Of a stretch of DNA of 64,000 nt, positions 1-12,694 are shown piece after piece (the stretch's first letter is position 1; the number at the start of each line of letters is the position of its first letter). The notes below the pieces were generated by a model, which searched no databases, was not told the origin of the DNA, and saw nothing but the letters and a program-made list of their open reading frames with translations. The stretch spans positions 6,096,001-6,160,000 of the forward strand of contig JAIVEN010000013.1 of the NCBI GenBank assembly GCA_026686845.1, given 5' to 3'. The position numbers were made by a program, and so were the translations under genes. The stretch comes from Adenanthera pavonina (lineage: Eukaryota > Streptophyta > Magnoliopsida > Fabales > Fabaceae).

Positions 1-3000
1 AGCATCTCCCCTTTCCTCGTTTGAATATGATTTTTTTTATGAAGACCAACTCTCCTTGCCTTTCCTTCTAACATTATCCTCCAAAAATAGGGGGTTTTAG
101 AGGAGATGAGTATTTCTTTTCGAGACTATATTGCCTTGCTTTTGTGGAGTGAGAGACGAGAGGAGAGTAAAGGAGGGAGGCATAATCAATGGTATTACTG
201 GAAAAATGGAAGGGGGGAAATGCCAAAAATAAGCTTGAAAGTCAAAGAAAATTATGAAACTTGAGAAGAAAATTAGAGAAATGGTGCAGAGAATGAGAAA
301 GGAGAGAGAGAGACACAAAAACAATGGTGCCACCGCCTAGTTTTGTTATTGAAGAGAGAGAGATTGAAAGTTAAGAAAGAAAAGAAAGCCAAGGGCGCGT
401 TTGGCTTCAAGAAAATGGTGTAAAGAAGAAAGAAATGGATCAATAAAAATGGAGTCAGATAGAAATGAACAAATAAAAATAAGAAAAATTGAAAAATAAA
501 AATTTCATAAAATTTCTCTATTTTAATTACCAAAATATCCCATCAAAATTTCAACATCTAAAAATTATGACAAAAAAAATATTATATTAGATAAACTATG
601 TGAAATATAAGTCAAATTAAATCTTCATATATATGGTTTTGATATTCTTAAAATAAGAAAATAATTATTAAAACAATTATAATTATTGTAAGGGTAAAAT
701 AGTCAAATTATAATTAACTCATATCCCCTTTCCACTTAAACTAAATAACAAATTATTAAAATTTATTTCCTCTCCTCCTCCTCTCCATCTCCTCCCCTCC
801 CTTTCATCCCTCCTCTCCCTTTCCTTACATTAAAATCTCCCCTCCCATTTCTTTTCCTTCATCATACCAAACAAAGCGCAAATGATAGAAGTTTTTAAAA
901 AGTTGAAAAATCATCTTTCCAAATAACTATAATAGCAATTTACTAAGTAAAATTTAAGTAAATTCTATTTTTCTAGTATTATATAAACTTTTTCGATTTT
1001 ATCATTGATCCCTTAAACCCCTTAACATTAAAAAAGGTATATATGTCTTTGATATTAAGAAATGATATATTTATTAAGAAATGACTTGCCAAAACATAAT
1101 TTGAGCTTATTAAAATAATAAAATGTAAAATAAGCAAATAAGTGATGAACTTCATGAAAAGTTAATTTTTCATAAAATATAATATGATAAATTGAATCAG
1201 ATGACCACCAAAGTCATGTTTTGTGAAGTAAACATTCAGATTGTGTAGTCATCTTTGTATTGGCAAGTCTTAAATAATTTACAACTTAAAAAATATGCTT
1301 TGGTCCTTCATTCGATAAAATGTATCCAAAAAATCTTTCAATTATGTGTACGATGTATTTTTATTGGTTTTCTTTATTGGTTTGCTCAATGTTTAGTGAA
1401 CAGATAATAAAGAGTGACATGCATCTTCAATGATTTGTTGAATTCAACTCTTTTTTTATTAGCATCAAAAAGCATTTTTAATTAATAATTGAAGAATAAT
1501 ATCTTCAAAACGTAGAGTAAATTCAACTCTTTAATAATCAAATAATAATATCAATATATATTTATTAGCCAAGAAAATATCTAACACACACACACACACA
1601 CACACATATATATTATACATACACATGTTAGTGGAAGTGATATTGAACATGAACAAACAATTTTAAAATACACAACTATAATCCAACTAAAATTGAGAAT
1701 TGAACCCACAAATATCTATTGAAGGAATGAGAACTCACATTATTTACATTAATCTGAGTTGGTTACTTTTATATAAATCTTTATTTAAGAATAATTTATG
1801 AGGACAAATACAAAGGGGCAAACAAGGTTATCAGTGTGCGACAACACAAACCCATCCCAACTCCCATTTCTCAAGTCAGTGCGTGTGTGAGGGAAAGTAA
1901 ATTTGCGTGTGAAAATTATTAATGTGCTTGTCATATATAGAGGATAGAGGCAATATACTAAAGATTTATGTTTTATATAATACAATTCTTCTTTTGCTTT
2001 CTCAACTTTAATTTTTTACTTAGTAACTCTTTGTTAATGTAGTTTAAGATATTGTTAGAGTATTTATTATTTATCTGTTAATTAATTATGTTATTTTTAT
2101 TCAGGCTTGATTTCATTATTTATATGTTCTTTATTTTTATTGTTAATAATTGTGTTATTTTTATTTTGATTACTTCAGTACTTTTTTTTATTTTTGAAGT
2201 GATTATTTTGTTATTATTATGATAATGCTGGAGAATCTTTTCTTATGAAAAGGTTCACACCTATTGATATTGTTTTTTTAAAGAAAAGTTTCTAGCTAAT
2301 GAAATTAGTAAAGCAACTCATTCTCATATATTATTATTTGAGTTAATTAATAATAAGCAACCTCCAAGTGTCAAAAATGGAAAAGAAAAAAATTGATATT
2401 AGTTTATTAGAAATAGATCCATGAAAATGCATTTCAATTTGAATTTTTTTTTGGCTAAAGGATATGATAAAATTTAATGTGCTTATATCGAATTAGTGCA
2501 ATATTAATCTCCACTATCTACATTTTAAGCGTATGATGAACCATGTCCACATGGTCCCCCCCAAAAAAAAATTATCCTAGATCAGTCCCTAATAATTCAT
2601 ATCTCGAATTGCTTATAAATTAAAAAGAAACAAGAGCTAAGATTTATCCCCAAGCATGGTGTGCAATTTTTTATTGAAGAAGTGTAGTATTTTTGTAGAA
2701 CAAGTTCCCAAAATATGAAAAGAAACAAAAGTCATGGTTAAAAGATCATAATTCACGAAAATTATAAAAAAAATTGAAGTTTTTCTGCTTGCTTGTGACT
2801 TGTGAATCAAGCATAGTAAGCGAGGCGATTTTTCAAGTTTCAAGGATGCATTCAAGCATTCGCACGCAGTCATAAAACACCATATTTTAGGAAGATACAT
2901 AAATAAGACATTTGGTATAGAAAGATAAATACTCCTTATGATCTTATTTTTAGGAAAAAAAAACTATTTGATGAGTATTAAGAAAATGAGATGAAATTAG

Positions 3001-3440
3001 TTAAAGATAATTAATTTATCTCATATTTTTTATTTTTCTAAAATTATTTCTATTTAATTAATTTATTTCTTAATTCCTCTAAAAATTGTACTTTATAATT
3101 TTTAACAATATTAATGAAAAATAATAATTTTGATAAAAAAATTAATATATAAATAAGATTATAAAAGAAATTTTTTTTTCTTATAAATAGGATCAAAATA
3201 AAATAAAAAATATAATTAAAAAGTTATTACCAAATTATATTTTATTTTGTGGTGATAAGAGTTTTTTCGTCTCGATACAATGATAGTTTTTATTTTATTT
3301 TATTCAGGATACGTATTCCATCCAAGGCTAAATATCGCTTGAAAGACCCAATCCAATCAAAGGCCACCAGCAAAGCCCATGACGATAGACTTTTGTTTTT
3401 TTGGAATTTTCTTTCAGCAAAACGGGTCAAAATAAAAATC
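1..3440. other. AT-rich intergenic DNA upstream of the RBP45-type gene
   Basis: No gene is recognisable. The open frames are short and lie in low-complexity DNA. Positions 1-890 hold purine-rich and pyrimidine-rich stretches. A sequence near 394 (ggcgcgtttggc) is roughly inverted near 863-885 (ccaaacaaagcgc), as in degenerate hAT- or PIF-like miniature elements, but neither boundaries nor a target duplication could be fixed. A (CA)n microsatellite lies near 1584-1605. The right part contains a Stowaway-like repeat, listed separately. Confidence 0.6.
2932..3205. repeat. Stowaway-like miniature element (degenerate)
   Basis: The left end reads ta-ctccttatgatcttattt. The right side contains cttataaataggatc, which is the inverse complement of that end. 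The interior is AT-rich with the taattaatttatctc block seen in the other copies in this window. The right terminus is decayed and its position is approximate. It lies about 250-300 bases upstream of the presumed RBP45 promoter. Confidence 0.45.
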
Positions 3441-3460
3441 TAGTCACCTTTACTTTTTTT

Positions 3461-3473
3461 AGGGTTAGGGTTT
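3461..3473 (+). promoter_or_regulatory. Double telo-box in the RBP45-type gene promoter
   Basis: The sequence agggttagggttt lies about 110 bases upstream of the start codon. It is followed by a CT-rich leader (about 3510-3545, ctctctctcgttcactcccc). Telo-boxes (AAACCCTA on the other strand) are an established motif near transcription starts of plant genes for translation and RNA metabolism. That it acts here is inferred from position and from the gene type. Confidence 0.5.
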
Positions 3474-3571
3474 GAGTCACCCTTTATAGCTCACGCCAAG
3501 AGAATCTATCGCTCTCTCTCGTTCACTCCCCCCCTCTCTCTACCTCTAGAATCCCAGATTTCATCCCAACG

Positions 3572-6500
3572 ATGATGCAGCCTGGACCTGGTATGGCTCC
3601 CCCAAACATGGCTCAGCAACCTAACCAGCAATACCAACAGCAGCAACCCTATATGATGATGCCACCGCAGGCTCAGGCGCCGCCTATGTGGGCTCCCTCT
3701 GCCCAGCCCCCACCGCAGCAGTCTGTTGCTCCGCCGCAACCCGCCCAACACGTCCAGCCGAGCAGCGCCGATGAGGTCCGTACCCTTTGGATCGGTGATT
3801 TGCAGTACTGGATGGATGAGAACTATCTGTATACTTGTTTTGCGCATACCGGCGAGGTAAATCTCATTCCTTTGTGTTTTCCTGGTTTTCGTCTTTTGTT
3901 ATATGCTGTTATGGTTGGAATTGCTGTGATAATCGATTTTTGCCCCCCTCCTTTCTCTATGGTTTGGTTTGTTAGGGCCTCGTAGGGCATATATCATTTA
4001 ATTGCATCGGAATTATACTGTAGAATATGGTGACTAGTGGGATGGGATAGGGTGGTAAGTCTAGTACAAAATTTAGGAAATGAAAATCGGATTCGTTTTT
4101 CTGGTTAGTAACTTCAAAGTTTATTCTTTGGTGATTTGTATACCGTCTTTTCTCATTTTCTCGTGTTGAAGCCTATGGGTGGTCTAAGGTCTTTCTGCTA
4201 CTGAAGGGAGAATTATTTATTGCAGGTGGCTTCTGTTAAAGTCATTCGGAATAAGCAAACTAATGTATCAGAAGGTTATGGGTTTATTGAGTTTTTCACC
4301 CGTGCCGCTGCAGAGAGAATTCTTCAAACATATAATGGTACAATTATGCCAAATGGTGGGCAAAGCTTTAGATTAAATTGGGCAACGTTTAGTGCGGGCG
4401 AGAGGCGTCATGATGACACTCCAGATTACACAATTTTTGTTGGGGACTTGGCTGCCGATGTCACAGATTACCTGTTGCAGGAGACATTTCGGACCAGATA
4501 TCCCTCAGTTAAAGGTGCAAAAGTTGTGATTGATAGGCTCACTGGGCGGACGAAGGGTTATGGTTTTGTCAAGTTTGGAGATGAGAGTGAACAAATGCAA
4601 GCTATGACTGAGATGCAAGGGGTTCTTTGTTCCACGAGACCCATGCGAATTGGACCAGCCACAAACAAAAACGTTGGAGTACAGCAAAAAGGTTTTTTTC
4701 TCGTTCTTGAATCGTTGTATGCTGTCCTTTTGCTGCAAATGTCTTCTTGGTGTGCTACGTTAAAATGTTTGGAAGTAAAACTGACTTCCTTCTGATTGCC
4801 TGTTTCTCCTTATGTTATAGTTGGAAATACTGATTCACACTTTTAATTATCATTTACTATGTGTTTTCTAAGGGTTGTCGTTTAAGTTTTGGTTCTTTTC
4901 AGTTACGCTCTTGAAGATATGCTGTCCAGAGTCATTTCTTCCTGTAATTTCCTTTAAAAATTTGGGATAAATAAATGATCTAGAATCATAAAATCTTATA
5001 GTACTCCTGTTGTCTCAAAGCAGGGTGTCGGGAGGCTCTGTCATCTCGGAGCCTGGAACTGTTTTCAGCTGAAATGGTTACCATTTTAGTGCATGGCCTT
5101 GCTTAGGTCAGTTTCCCGTTTATGTATTGCCCATTATTTTTTCGCGTCACTTTTCTTTTTCCCCTACAATTTCCAGTAGTTCTTTTCATTTCATTTGGCT
5201 GGTTTAGATTTTAGCCAAATTAAATTGTAAGGCTATCCTGGTTATTTATATTTGTTCAGTCAGCCGTTCTTTATCTTTACTCCTTAAGTTTTATTCCTAT
5301 TCGCTTGCCAGAAGAACTACATCTTTAAATTTCTTTTGGTATGTTCCCCTGTTCCAAAGCAAATTTCAATACTTTTGATAGTCTCTTTTGTTCTTCTATC
5401 TACTGCCTAGCTGTATTACTTTCCATTTCCAATCGTCAGTCCATAAGATAAAATTTGTGGAGTGCCAATGTTGGCTGATTGATATTGCTAAAAGCTGCAC
5501 CTCACTGGCTGGTTGTGTTTGTGCTATCACATGACTATGTTTCTTGTTTAAATTCTACTTCCTCTGTGGCCTACAAATATCTCAATACAGCATTGTTGAA
5601 GTTGTATTTTACCTTATGTTGGTCTTTCCATTTAGGTGTGTAACTTCTGAAATAGCTGGTCAAGTATCCTACTTTCTTTGCCTGCATGGGCATTTGACAG
5701 CTGCCTGCCTTCTGTTCTGTCTCCATAGCAAGCCTCAAACATCATATCTTTAAAAGTTGTGAGAAGATTGAATTAGAAATGATGTGTCCATTGGCATGGG
5801 ATAATTTTAAATTTAACATGCAACTCTGGTGGCATCCTTACTCCTTGGATCTTTTCTAGTTCTATTTGCCTGCACGCCCTCACTAACAAATTAGTATTTT
5901 TTCATTGCATGTTTGCCTCACTATTTGATTAGAATTGTGATGTTGCCAAACGAACTTCCTTTGCACTGTAATGCAAGATATCTATTGAACTTACTCATTA
6001 ACTCAGTGGAGCTTAATCTTGTGCATATTTTATTTCTCTTGGTGAATGGTATTCAATGTCCGAGCTATGTGGTTTATGTGTGGTACTGAGGATTTTGTTG
6101 ATTGCATGATTTCTGAAATAATTATATGGATCTGAACTATTATTTTAAACTTTTAGAGTAGCTATTATGACTGGTTGTGTTTCAATATTAAGCTTAGAAG
6201 TTGTGCCTTTCCTAATAACTATAGTATGTGGCTAATATTTTGTCCATTTGTTTGCTTTTGTTCTGTCTTTTCGTATGAAATTTTCACTTCCCTGCTTTAT
6301 TTCATCTTTTTATTTCACTTCTACCTTGAACTTGCAGCTTCCTATCAGAATCCTCAAGGGTCACAGAACGAGAATGATCCAAATAATACAACTGTGCGTA
6401 CTTCTTTGCAATATAGAAATTACTCTCTCCCCTGCTTGTTTGTGACATGCTATTTTTCCTGCTGCAGATTTTTGTTGGCAATTTGGATCCTAATGTTACA

Positions 6501-7060
6501 GATGATCACCTGAGGCAAGTTTTTGGCCAGTATGGAGAATTAATACATGTGAAGATTCCGGCAGGCAAGAGATGTGGATTTGTCCAATTTGCTGACAGGT
6601 AATTTCATTTTGCGCAATCATCCTATTTAACATCTTTAAAGTCTATAGCTAGCCGCCTAATTGTGCCATGATTTTCATGGACCAGGAGCTGTGCCGAAGA
6701 GGCTCTGAGGATGCTAAATGGAACACTTTTGGGTGGACAAAATGTCCGTCTTTCATGGGGCCGTAGTCCGTCAAACAAACAAGTAATCATCTCTACTAAT
6801 TTTTGTAAAGTCATGCCTTCTTGGCATCATTGTGTTTCTGATCTTGAGTGAGATAATCTAATGGATTGGATGCTTTTGTTGTTGATCTTCAGGCTCAGCC
6901 AGATCCAAACCAGTATGGTGGATATTATGGCTATGCTCAAGGATATGAGAATTATGGATACCCTCCTGCTGCATCACAGGATCCCAACATGTATGGCAGC
7001 TATCCTGGGTATGCTAATTATCAACCACCACAGCAACAACAGCAAATGGGATATAGCTAA
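3572..7060 (+). CDS. RBP45-like: RBP45/47-type polyadenylate-binding protein, three RRMs (six exons)
   Basis: The coding exons are 3572-3856, 4226-4691, 6338-6393, 6468-6598, 6686-6782 and 6893-7060. They sum to 1203 bases, giving 400 residues, with every junction GT-AG and in phase. The N-terminus (1-65) is rich in Q, P and M. RRM1 spans about 71-148 (LWIGDL at 72, EGYGFIEF at 111), RRM2 about 164-241 (IFVGDL at 165, KGYGFVKF at 205) and RRM3 about 268-340 (IFVGNL at 270, RCGFVQF at 304). The G/Y/Q-rich tail ends in QQQQQMGYS. This order and length match plant RBP45/RBP47 proteins, which bind poly(A) and U-rich pre-mRNA or mRNA in the nucleus and move to stress granules. Intron 2 is long (about 1.65 kb). 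Of two adjacent ATG codons, the first gives MMQPGPG and the second would also serve. RBP45 fits better than RBP47 by length, but the two subfamilies are close. Confidence 0.93.
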
Positions 7061-9080
7061 GAAGACAAGCCTGCATTTTCTGCTTCTGTAATCGTAATAT
7101 GCCTACTGGAGTTGCCCATCTCTTCTCGTACCTCTTTCAAAACCGACATGCTTTTGTTTCCCTCGTTTGCCGATACCATTATTATCTTATTTGAAACGTA
7201 TATCCATCCAATATTTACTTTGTTGCTACTCCTTCCCTATTTTTATGTTGAAGTAATTGCTAGAGCATAATACTTGTGAGTCACTCATCGACTATCTCGT
7301 CTAGTTCCTTATATTATATGCGTCCAATATTACTTGTGTGCTTCCTGATTTTTATCTTGAAGTAATTTGTTGCTGGAGCATAAATCTTTGTGAATCATTC
7401 ATCCAATTATCTTGTGTAGTTCTCTGGGCATTTTCTCCGTTACCCTACGTGGAATTAATGAAGTACGGACGACTTCGATGACAGTTTGATACTATGTGGC
7501 GTTGACGTCGGCAAATTGTCTTGCGCATATGTTTTTCATCCGCATGCTACATTTGTCTTTAAAAGATTTTAAATGAACTATTTTGCATTTGATTTACCGT
7601 GAGGTTTATTTTTTCCCGATTTTGCTTGTGGTTTGAATTTCTGATAAAGAGGAATTGAATAGTGTCGGTAGGGGTGACAAGATGGTAGGCTTCTAGCCTG
7701 CCAATTTGACCCAAACTGACATAATTCTGGGCTGGGTTGGTTGTGTTTGAGAAGGGAAATCCCAATGCCTGACCCAAACTAGAATGAATGTGATCGATTA
7801 TTTGTGTGTGATCTGAATTATTCTATATACTGTAAATGACTTGTTTTTGTTACTGAGCTGCCTCCTTAATTGCTTGTTCAAGAATTTTTTAACGGGATAA
7901 AGGAAAAAATAGCAAGATTGAAAGAAAACAGAGTCATGATGAAAAAATGGACTTATTTTGCCGTCAAAAAATTTAATATAAAACGTTCAATTCTGAACAA
8001 AATACAATTAAATAACTCTGGATCAAATCGGCCACTTAGCCACCGTAATATCAGACATGCCTGATTATAACCTTGAGATATAAAATGCATTTCTTTTTTA
8101 TTCACCGCTCCGATGTCTGATGAAATGCATGTGATTTGCAAATCTTAAGCAACATAATTACTATTCATAACAATAATAATCCTATTAACCTGCTTTTGGC
8201 ACCCCGATGTTGAATGAGACCCCTCCTCCTTGATTGGAAATTTTAACAAAGTAAGCTTTGAATGGAATTAAGGATTTAAGGAATCAAGGAGATCAAGACT
8301 TTTCCACTCTTGTTTCTTTATACCAGCTTTACAAAACCAACATCACGTTACACTAATTGGATCTCATAATGTTTAAATTCAAATTGATAGTATTAAATAC
8401 TGAATAGTTGCAAAAGAAACCATCGACTCAAAAATAAATTACTGAGGAGCATGTTATTTAAACAAGTGGCTAATATATATTGTTAAATGCTTTTTGTATG
8501 AGGCTCGTTTGGCAGGATGGAAAGATGGGTAGGGAAGGGAATTGGTGAGGGGAAGAAAATTTCTCTTATTTGCTATGTGATGTGGACCTAGTAGGTGACT
8601 TGATCAAGGAACCCATGAACTATAGGAAGTGTTGGGAACTTTTGTGCTCTATAAAACAAGAAGAAAATTGATCGAAGTTAGAATCCTAAGAAAATATTGT
8701 CTCTTAAAACTCTAACTATAAAACACCACAAATGGATATCATTCCTTTGATAAGTCAATATGTATTCAATTTAGAACACAAGGGACTTAGCGATATCTCA
8801 CTGAAAATAAAACACAATTATTATTGAGTAAATATGAATGTTATGCACCTAAACAAGCCTTTAAATAGGAATTAAAAAAAAACTAATACTAAAGTAACTA
8901 GGAATATTTAGGAATCAAATAATTCTAATGGATTAAAGAAACTAAAGTAACATAATAACTAATAAGACTTAGGGCGCAAGAAATATAATTAGGCCTAACT
9001 AACTAGGCTTTATTATTAATTAAAGTTCATCTAGTTACAAAAAGGAACAAAACAAATTAAAACAAAACACTTAAGCCCAA
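7061..9080. other. 3' region of the RBP45-type gene and intergenic DNA
   Basis: The first few hundred bases after the stop codon (to about 7500) are T-rich and probably include the 3' untranslated region. Two similar stretches, 7225-7300 and about 7350-7420 (ttatgttgaagtaattgctagagcataat and a diverged copy), form an imperfect duplication. Beyond 7500 no gene is recognisable. A gctcgtttggcaggatgg stretch near 8505 resembles the edge of a degenerate miniature transposon. Confidence 0.5.
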
Positions 9081-9087
9081 AACACCA

Positions 9088-10072
9088 CTTAAGACTCCAT
9101 TTGCTATGCATAATGATTTTGATGGTATGGGCACATGAATGTAAATGGAAATGAGAATGACAATAAATCTTGAATGTTTGTTTGGTATGTTAAGAAAAAT
9201 GATGAGAATGACAAAAATAAGTGACACAAAAAAAATATTAGAATGACCTAAATGCCCCTATCCTCTTCCATCTCCATCTCTTCCTTAGCAACGTAGTGCT
9301 AGAAGCCAAACCACTAGCATTGTTCACTCCTTCACCATTGGCCATTAGTGTGACAGAATGACCATCACCATGATAGAACCACTGTCACTGTGAACAGATC
9401 CTATTGGAGAGCACAACATCATCTTCTTTATCCTTCATGGACAAAGCCTTGGGCACCACCGTCGACTTCACCTCCTCACCCTAATTCGACTATTTCTTTC
9501 ACATAAACACCACAAGCTCAAGTACGATGGCCATTGTGGTTGTCATGATTACTAGCACCGGTGCCGGCGTCATCTATCAATGAATAGAGACGGAAATCAA
9601 TGGTGTCTCTCTTTTTCATGGTTGAAATCAAAAGCAACGAAATCAAATTTGGGATGGGTTGACAGTGTGTGAAAGATGATCGGTAAAAAGGGAGATGTTG
9701 GCATCACTGTTGTAGTTGTTAAGGATATTGTTGCCTTTGTTGTAATTGAGGACATCATCACCACTATCACTAAGGAAGGCATGGGTTCAAAGATGGAGGC
9801 TCTCACTGAGGAAGGTAAAGGTTTGAAGATGAAGGCATAATTGTGTTGAAGGATTAGGGCAAACCAACAAGGGCATTTTGGTATGAAAATTATGATTGCC
9901 ATGCTACAAGTTGCAATCCTATGGTCCACTATGGGTTTTGTTGATTCTCTTAAACATTGGAATCATGCATTTCCAAGAAAAGTTTCTCCCATGCACCAAA
10001 CACTTGGATTCAGTCATTCCCTGATCCATTTCCATATCCTAGCATCTATTCCCTTATATCAAACAAGGCCTA
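9088..10072. mobile_element. Possible non-autonomous hAT-like element (boundaries uncertain)
   Basis: The left edge (agactccatttgctatgcataatg) and the right edge (ttatatcaaacaaggcctaaag, read inverted) resemble the terminal sequences of plant hAT/PIF miniature elements. Both edges are followed inwards by purine-rich sequence containing aaatggaaatgagaatg or its like. The interior has higher complexity than its surroundings, with repeated accaccatc-like words, but no transposase. No convincing target duplication was found. Confidence 0.3.
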
Positions 10073-10387
10073 AAGGTCTGTACACCCTTAAGTACATGAT
10101 CTTTTAAATAATCACATGTTAAAGTCTTTAATCTCTCAAGCACATGATCTTCTCGCCACTTTGAGGGATATCTTCCTCAATCTTGATCATGCCACTTTTA
10201 AGTTTTCCACATGGCCTCTTCAATCTCTTCAACCTTCATGTTATTTGGCACTTGGGCTTTATCCACTTGGACATTTAGGAAGGTGACTAATCTTGGGGTT
10301 GAGGACGCCACATCATCCACGTTAGCAACTTTTTTATCTTACAAGTCTATAATTAATCCTTGCAAAGCTTCTTTCAATGCTCTTGCT

Positions 10388-11106
10388 AGGGTGAGTATTT
10401 GGTTTATTGATTTAATTTGGTCTGAAAACCAAACAAACCAAAAACTGAGATGATGCTTTAAATGTGACCGAATTGATCCATTCTCTTGATAAAACTGAAT
10501 CAAATTGAATTGAATTATTTTAGTGGAAACAATTCGGTTTCGGCCTTTTGTTGTACAAACCAAAGGCCCAAATCATGATGTAAAACCTAAAGGCCTCCGA
10601 AGCAATAAAAAAATCGATCAATATTCATTCCACCATGTCCATTACATTAAGATGTTCATATCCAAAAATACACTAAATAACATTAATAAAATTAGAAACA
10701 CAATATTACGAAATTCATACCCAAATACATACTACAAGATCTTGTGAGTTGTGCGACTTTACAGGCTAAGAGAAGAGAAAGTGTTGATATTATATTAGGG
10801 TTACCAAGTGTCACTGTGGACTTTATATGTTGCTGGGCCAAGGGAGAGTGGAGCGAGGTATTGGGTTGGGCTATTTAAGGTTTTTATTTTTCAAGTCTCA
10901 AGTAAGATAACTCATAAACATTTTTAAACAAATAAAAAATAGTAATTTTGGTTAGATTTGGTCTATTTATATTTCTTATAACCAAGACGGAACCAAACTG
11001 ATATGACTGAATTTCTAAAACAAGAAAAAAAATCGAACCAAATAGATCAAATTCAATTCAGTTTGGTTTGGCGATTAGTTCCAATTTGATTTTGCACATT
11101 TGTAAG
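10388..11106. mobile_element. Candidate non-autonomous element with internal inverted repeats
   Basis: Both sides are rich in the words tttggttt and aaccaaac in opposite orientation (for example near 10398-10440 and 10990-11075), so the interior can fold back on itself. Flanking copies of tcttgct (10381) and tcttgcc (11107) could be a short target duplication. No coding sequence is evident. The terminal inverted repeats are weak, so element type and borders are uncertain. Confidence 0.35.
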
Positions 11107-11977
11107 TCTTGCCCTTGTTTTTATTATGGGGCCTTTAATTCCTTGTAATGGATCACATGGCACATTAGATCTCCAATCTTGAATTCTTTGAATAGCTCTT
11201 TGTTCTTCATCAGCATGTGTTAGTATGTTACCTTGGGAAACATTCTTTCCCTCATGTAAGGGAAAGAGGAAGCTTGCCATTAAGGTAGAGAAATTTAATG
11301 CACCATGATTTCATCCTCCTTTTCCAACCATAGCAGACATATTTTGTATTTCTATTCCCTTTCTCATTATAATTTTGTACCAAATGAGATCTTCAAAGTT
11401 AAAAATAAATAAAGGACGGGACTCAATAGATATAATCCAATGTTTAGGAATTAAGAGTGAATGATTTTGACTCTTATCAATATCGAGATATATATATATA
11501 TATCAATATTCAATATAAAATATAAAATTTATATCAAGTTATACTATTTATCAATTATGAAAAGCATAACTTCACATAATTAAAAATAAAAAAATTATTA
11601 CAATACAAATACAAGAATGATGGGAGCTGTAAATTGCAAATAAAAAAGCATAAAACAAAAGAAAATTGCAATTGCAAGCTAAGCTTTGCGTGTGTTATTG
11701 TTTGTTGTCCACCATTCTTTTTTTTTTTTTTAAACAAGAGCTATGGCAAAGCCATATAAATAGAACTAATTATAGATTACAATCATGAAGTAGGATAGGC
11801 TTATAGCAAGTAGGGGTTCTCCTAAGAACCATGTAATCCGTTTGCATATAGTGGGCTTCGATCTCTTGGAAGCCGATCAGCGTGGGAGATGGTTTCTGCA
11901 GAGTAGTAGTTAATGGTTGCTGTCCAATTTTGTATAAGCTATTGCCTTATGTTGTTAACGATATTAGTGAGTGGATG

Positions 11978-12304
11978 CTAGTTGATGCAAACCCACTTAA
12001 AAAGGTTGACGCTTTCTATAGAATCAGTAAAGACTTGTACTTTGAAATATCCCAAATCCCAATGCATTTGAAGATGCTCTGAAGTTTTGTAATAGTACGT
12101 GTTGAGTAGGAAACCAGATTTTCCCATAAAACCACATAACCAAACTCCATTGCCATTCTTGATGAAAACTTCGCAAGTTTTCTCCCCTCTGTTATCCACT
12201 AACCGATCTATGTCAAGACAGATCCAATCTCTTGCCGGTGAAGACCACCTAACCAGATTGTTCACTTTGGTTTTAGTGATACTCATGGCACCAAAGGTTA
12301 CCAC
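11978..12304 (-). pseudogene. LINE (L1-like) RNase H domain relic
   Basis: An open frame of 108 codons on the - strand resembles the RNase H domain at the C-terminus of plant non-LTR retrotransposon ORF2. Recognisable pieces are VRWSSPARDWICLDID (family pattern W-P-GW-KLN-DG), NGNGVWLCGFMGKSGF, and MHWDLGYFKVQVFTDSIESVNL (family pattern A-ELG-V-V-TDS-EAV). The DG acidic motif and the AE(L/A) segment are altered, so it is not functional. No reverse transcriptase is seen beside it. The element's tail probably extends to about 11740, so only a 5'-truncated 3' end is present, as is usual for LINEs. Confidence 0.6.
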
Positions 12305-12309
12305 GTTGG

Positions 12310-12658
12310 ACTGTTACCTGTTTCTTAGTCATGTGTTTATGTTTTTATGTTCTAGTTTTTTCACATTAATTTGTTGAAATTGCCAACTGTCAAATTCATT
12401 CCAATATTTTCACTGACTTATATATATATATATATATATATTTAAAAAAAAAAAAGATGCTAAGACATATCATCTTCTCTATGTTTCAAAGATCCCTAAG
12501 AAACGTTGTGGAAATTTGGTCTGGTTCATATAGAGCAACTCTCATGTGTTCCTTCCTACCTTTAAACTTGGTACGACAACCTTAGTTGTGCAGTGATCGA
12601 AGCTATCAAATTTTAATGAATGCTTCTAGGCCGGTGATTTATGAAAATCCCATTCACA

Positions 12659-12694
<36 letters not shown>

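Noticed and set aside
1584..1605. (CA)n array as a possible CRISPR-like or regulatory repeat
   Set aside because: It is an ordinary dinucleotide microsatellite. No spacer-repeat structure exists anywhere in this window.
3506..3847. 113-codon - strand frame opposite exon 1 of the RBP45-type gene
   Set aside because: Antisense shadow of a Q/P-rich coding exon.
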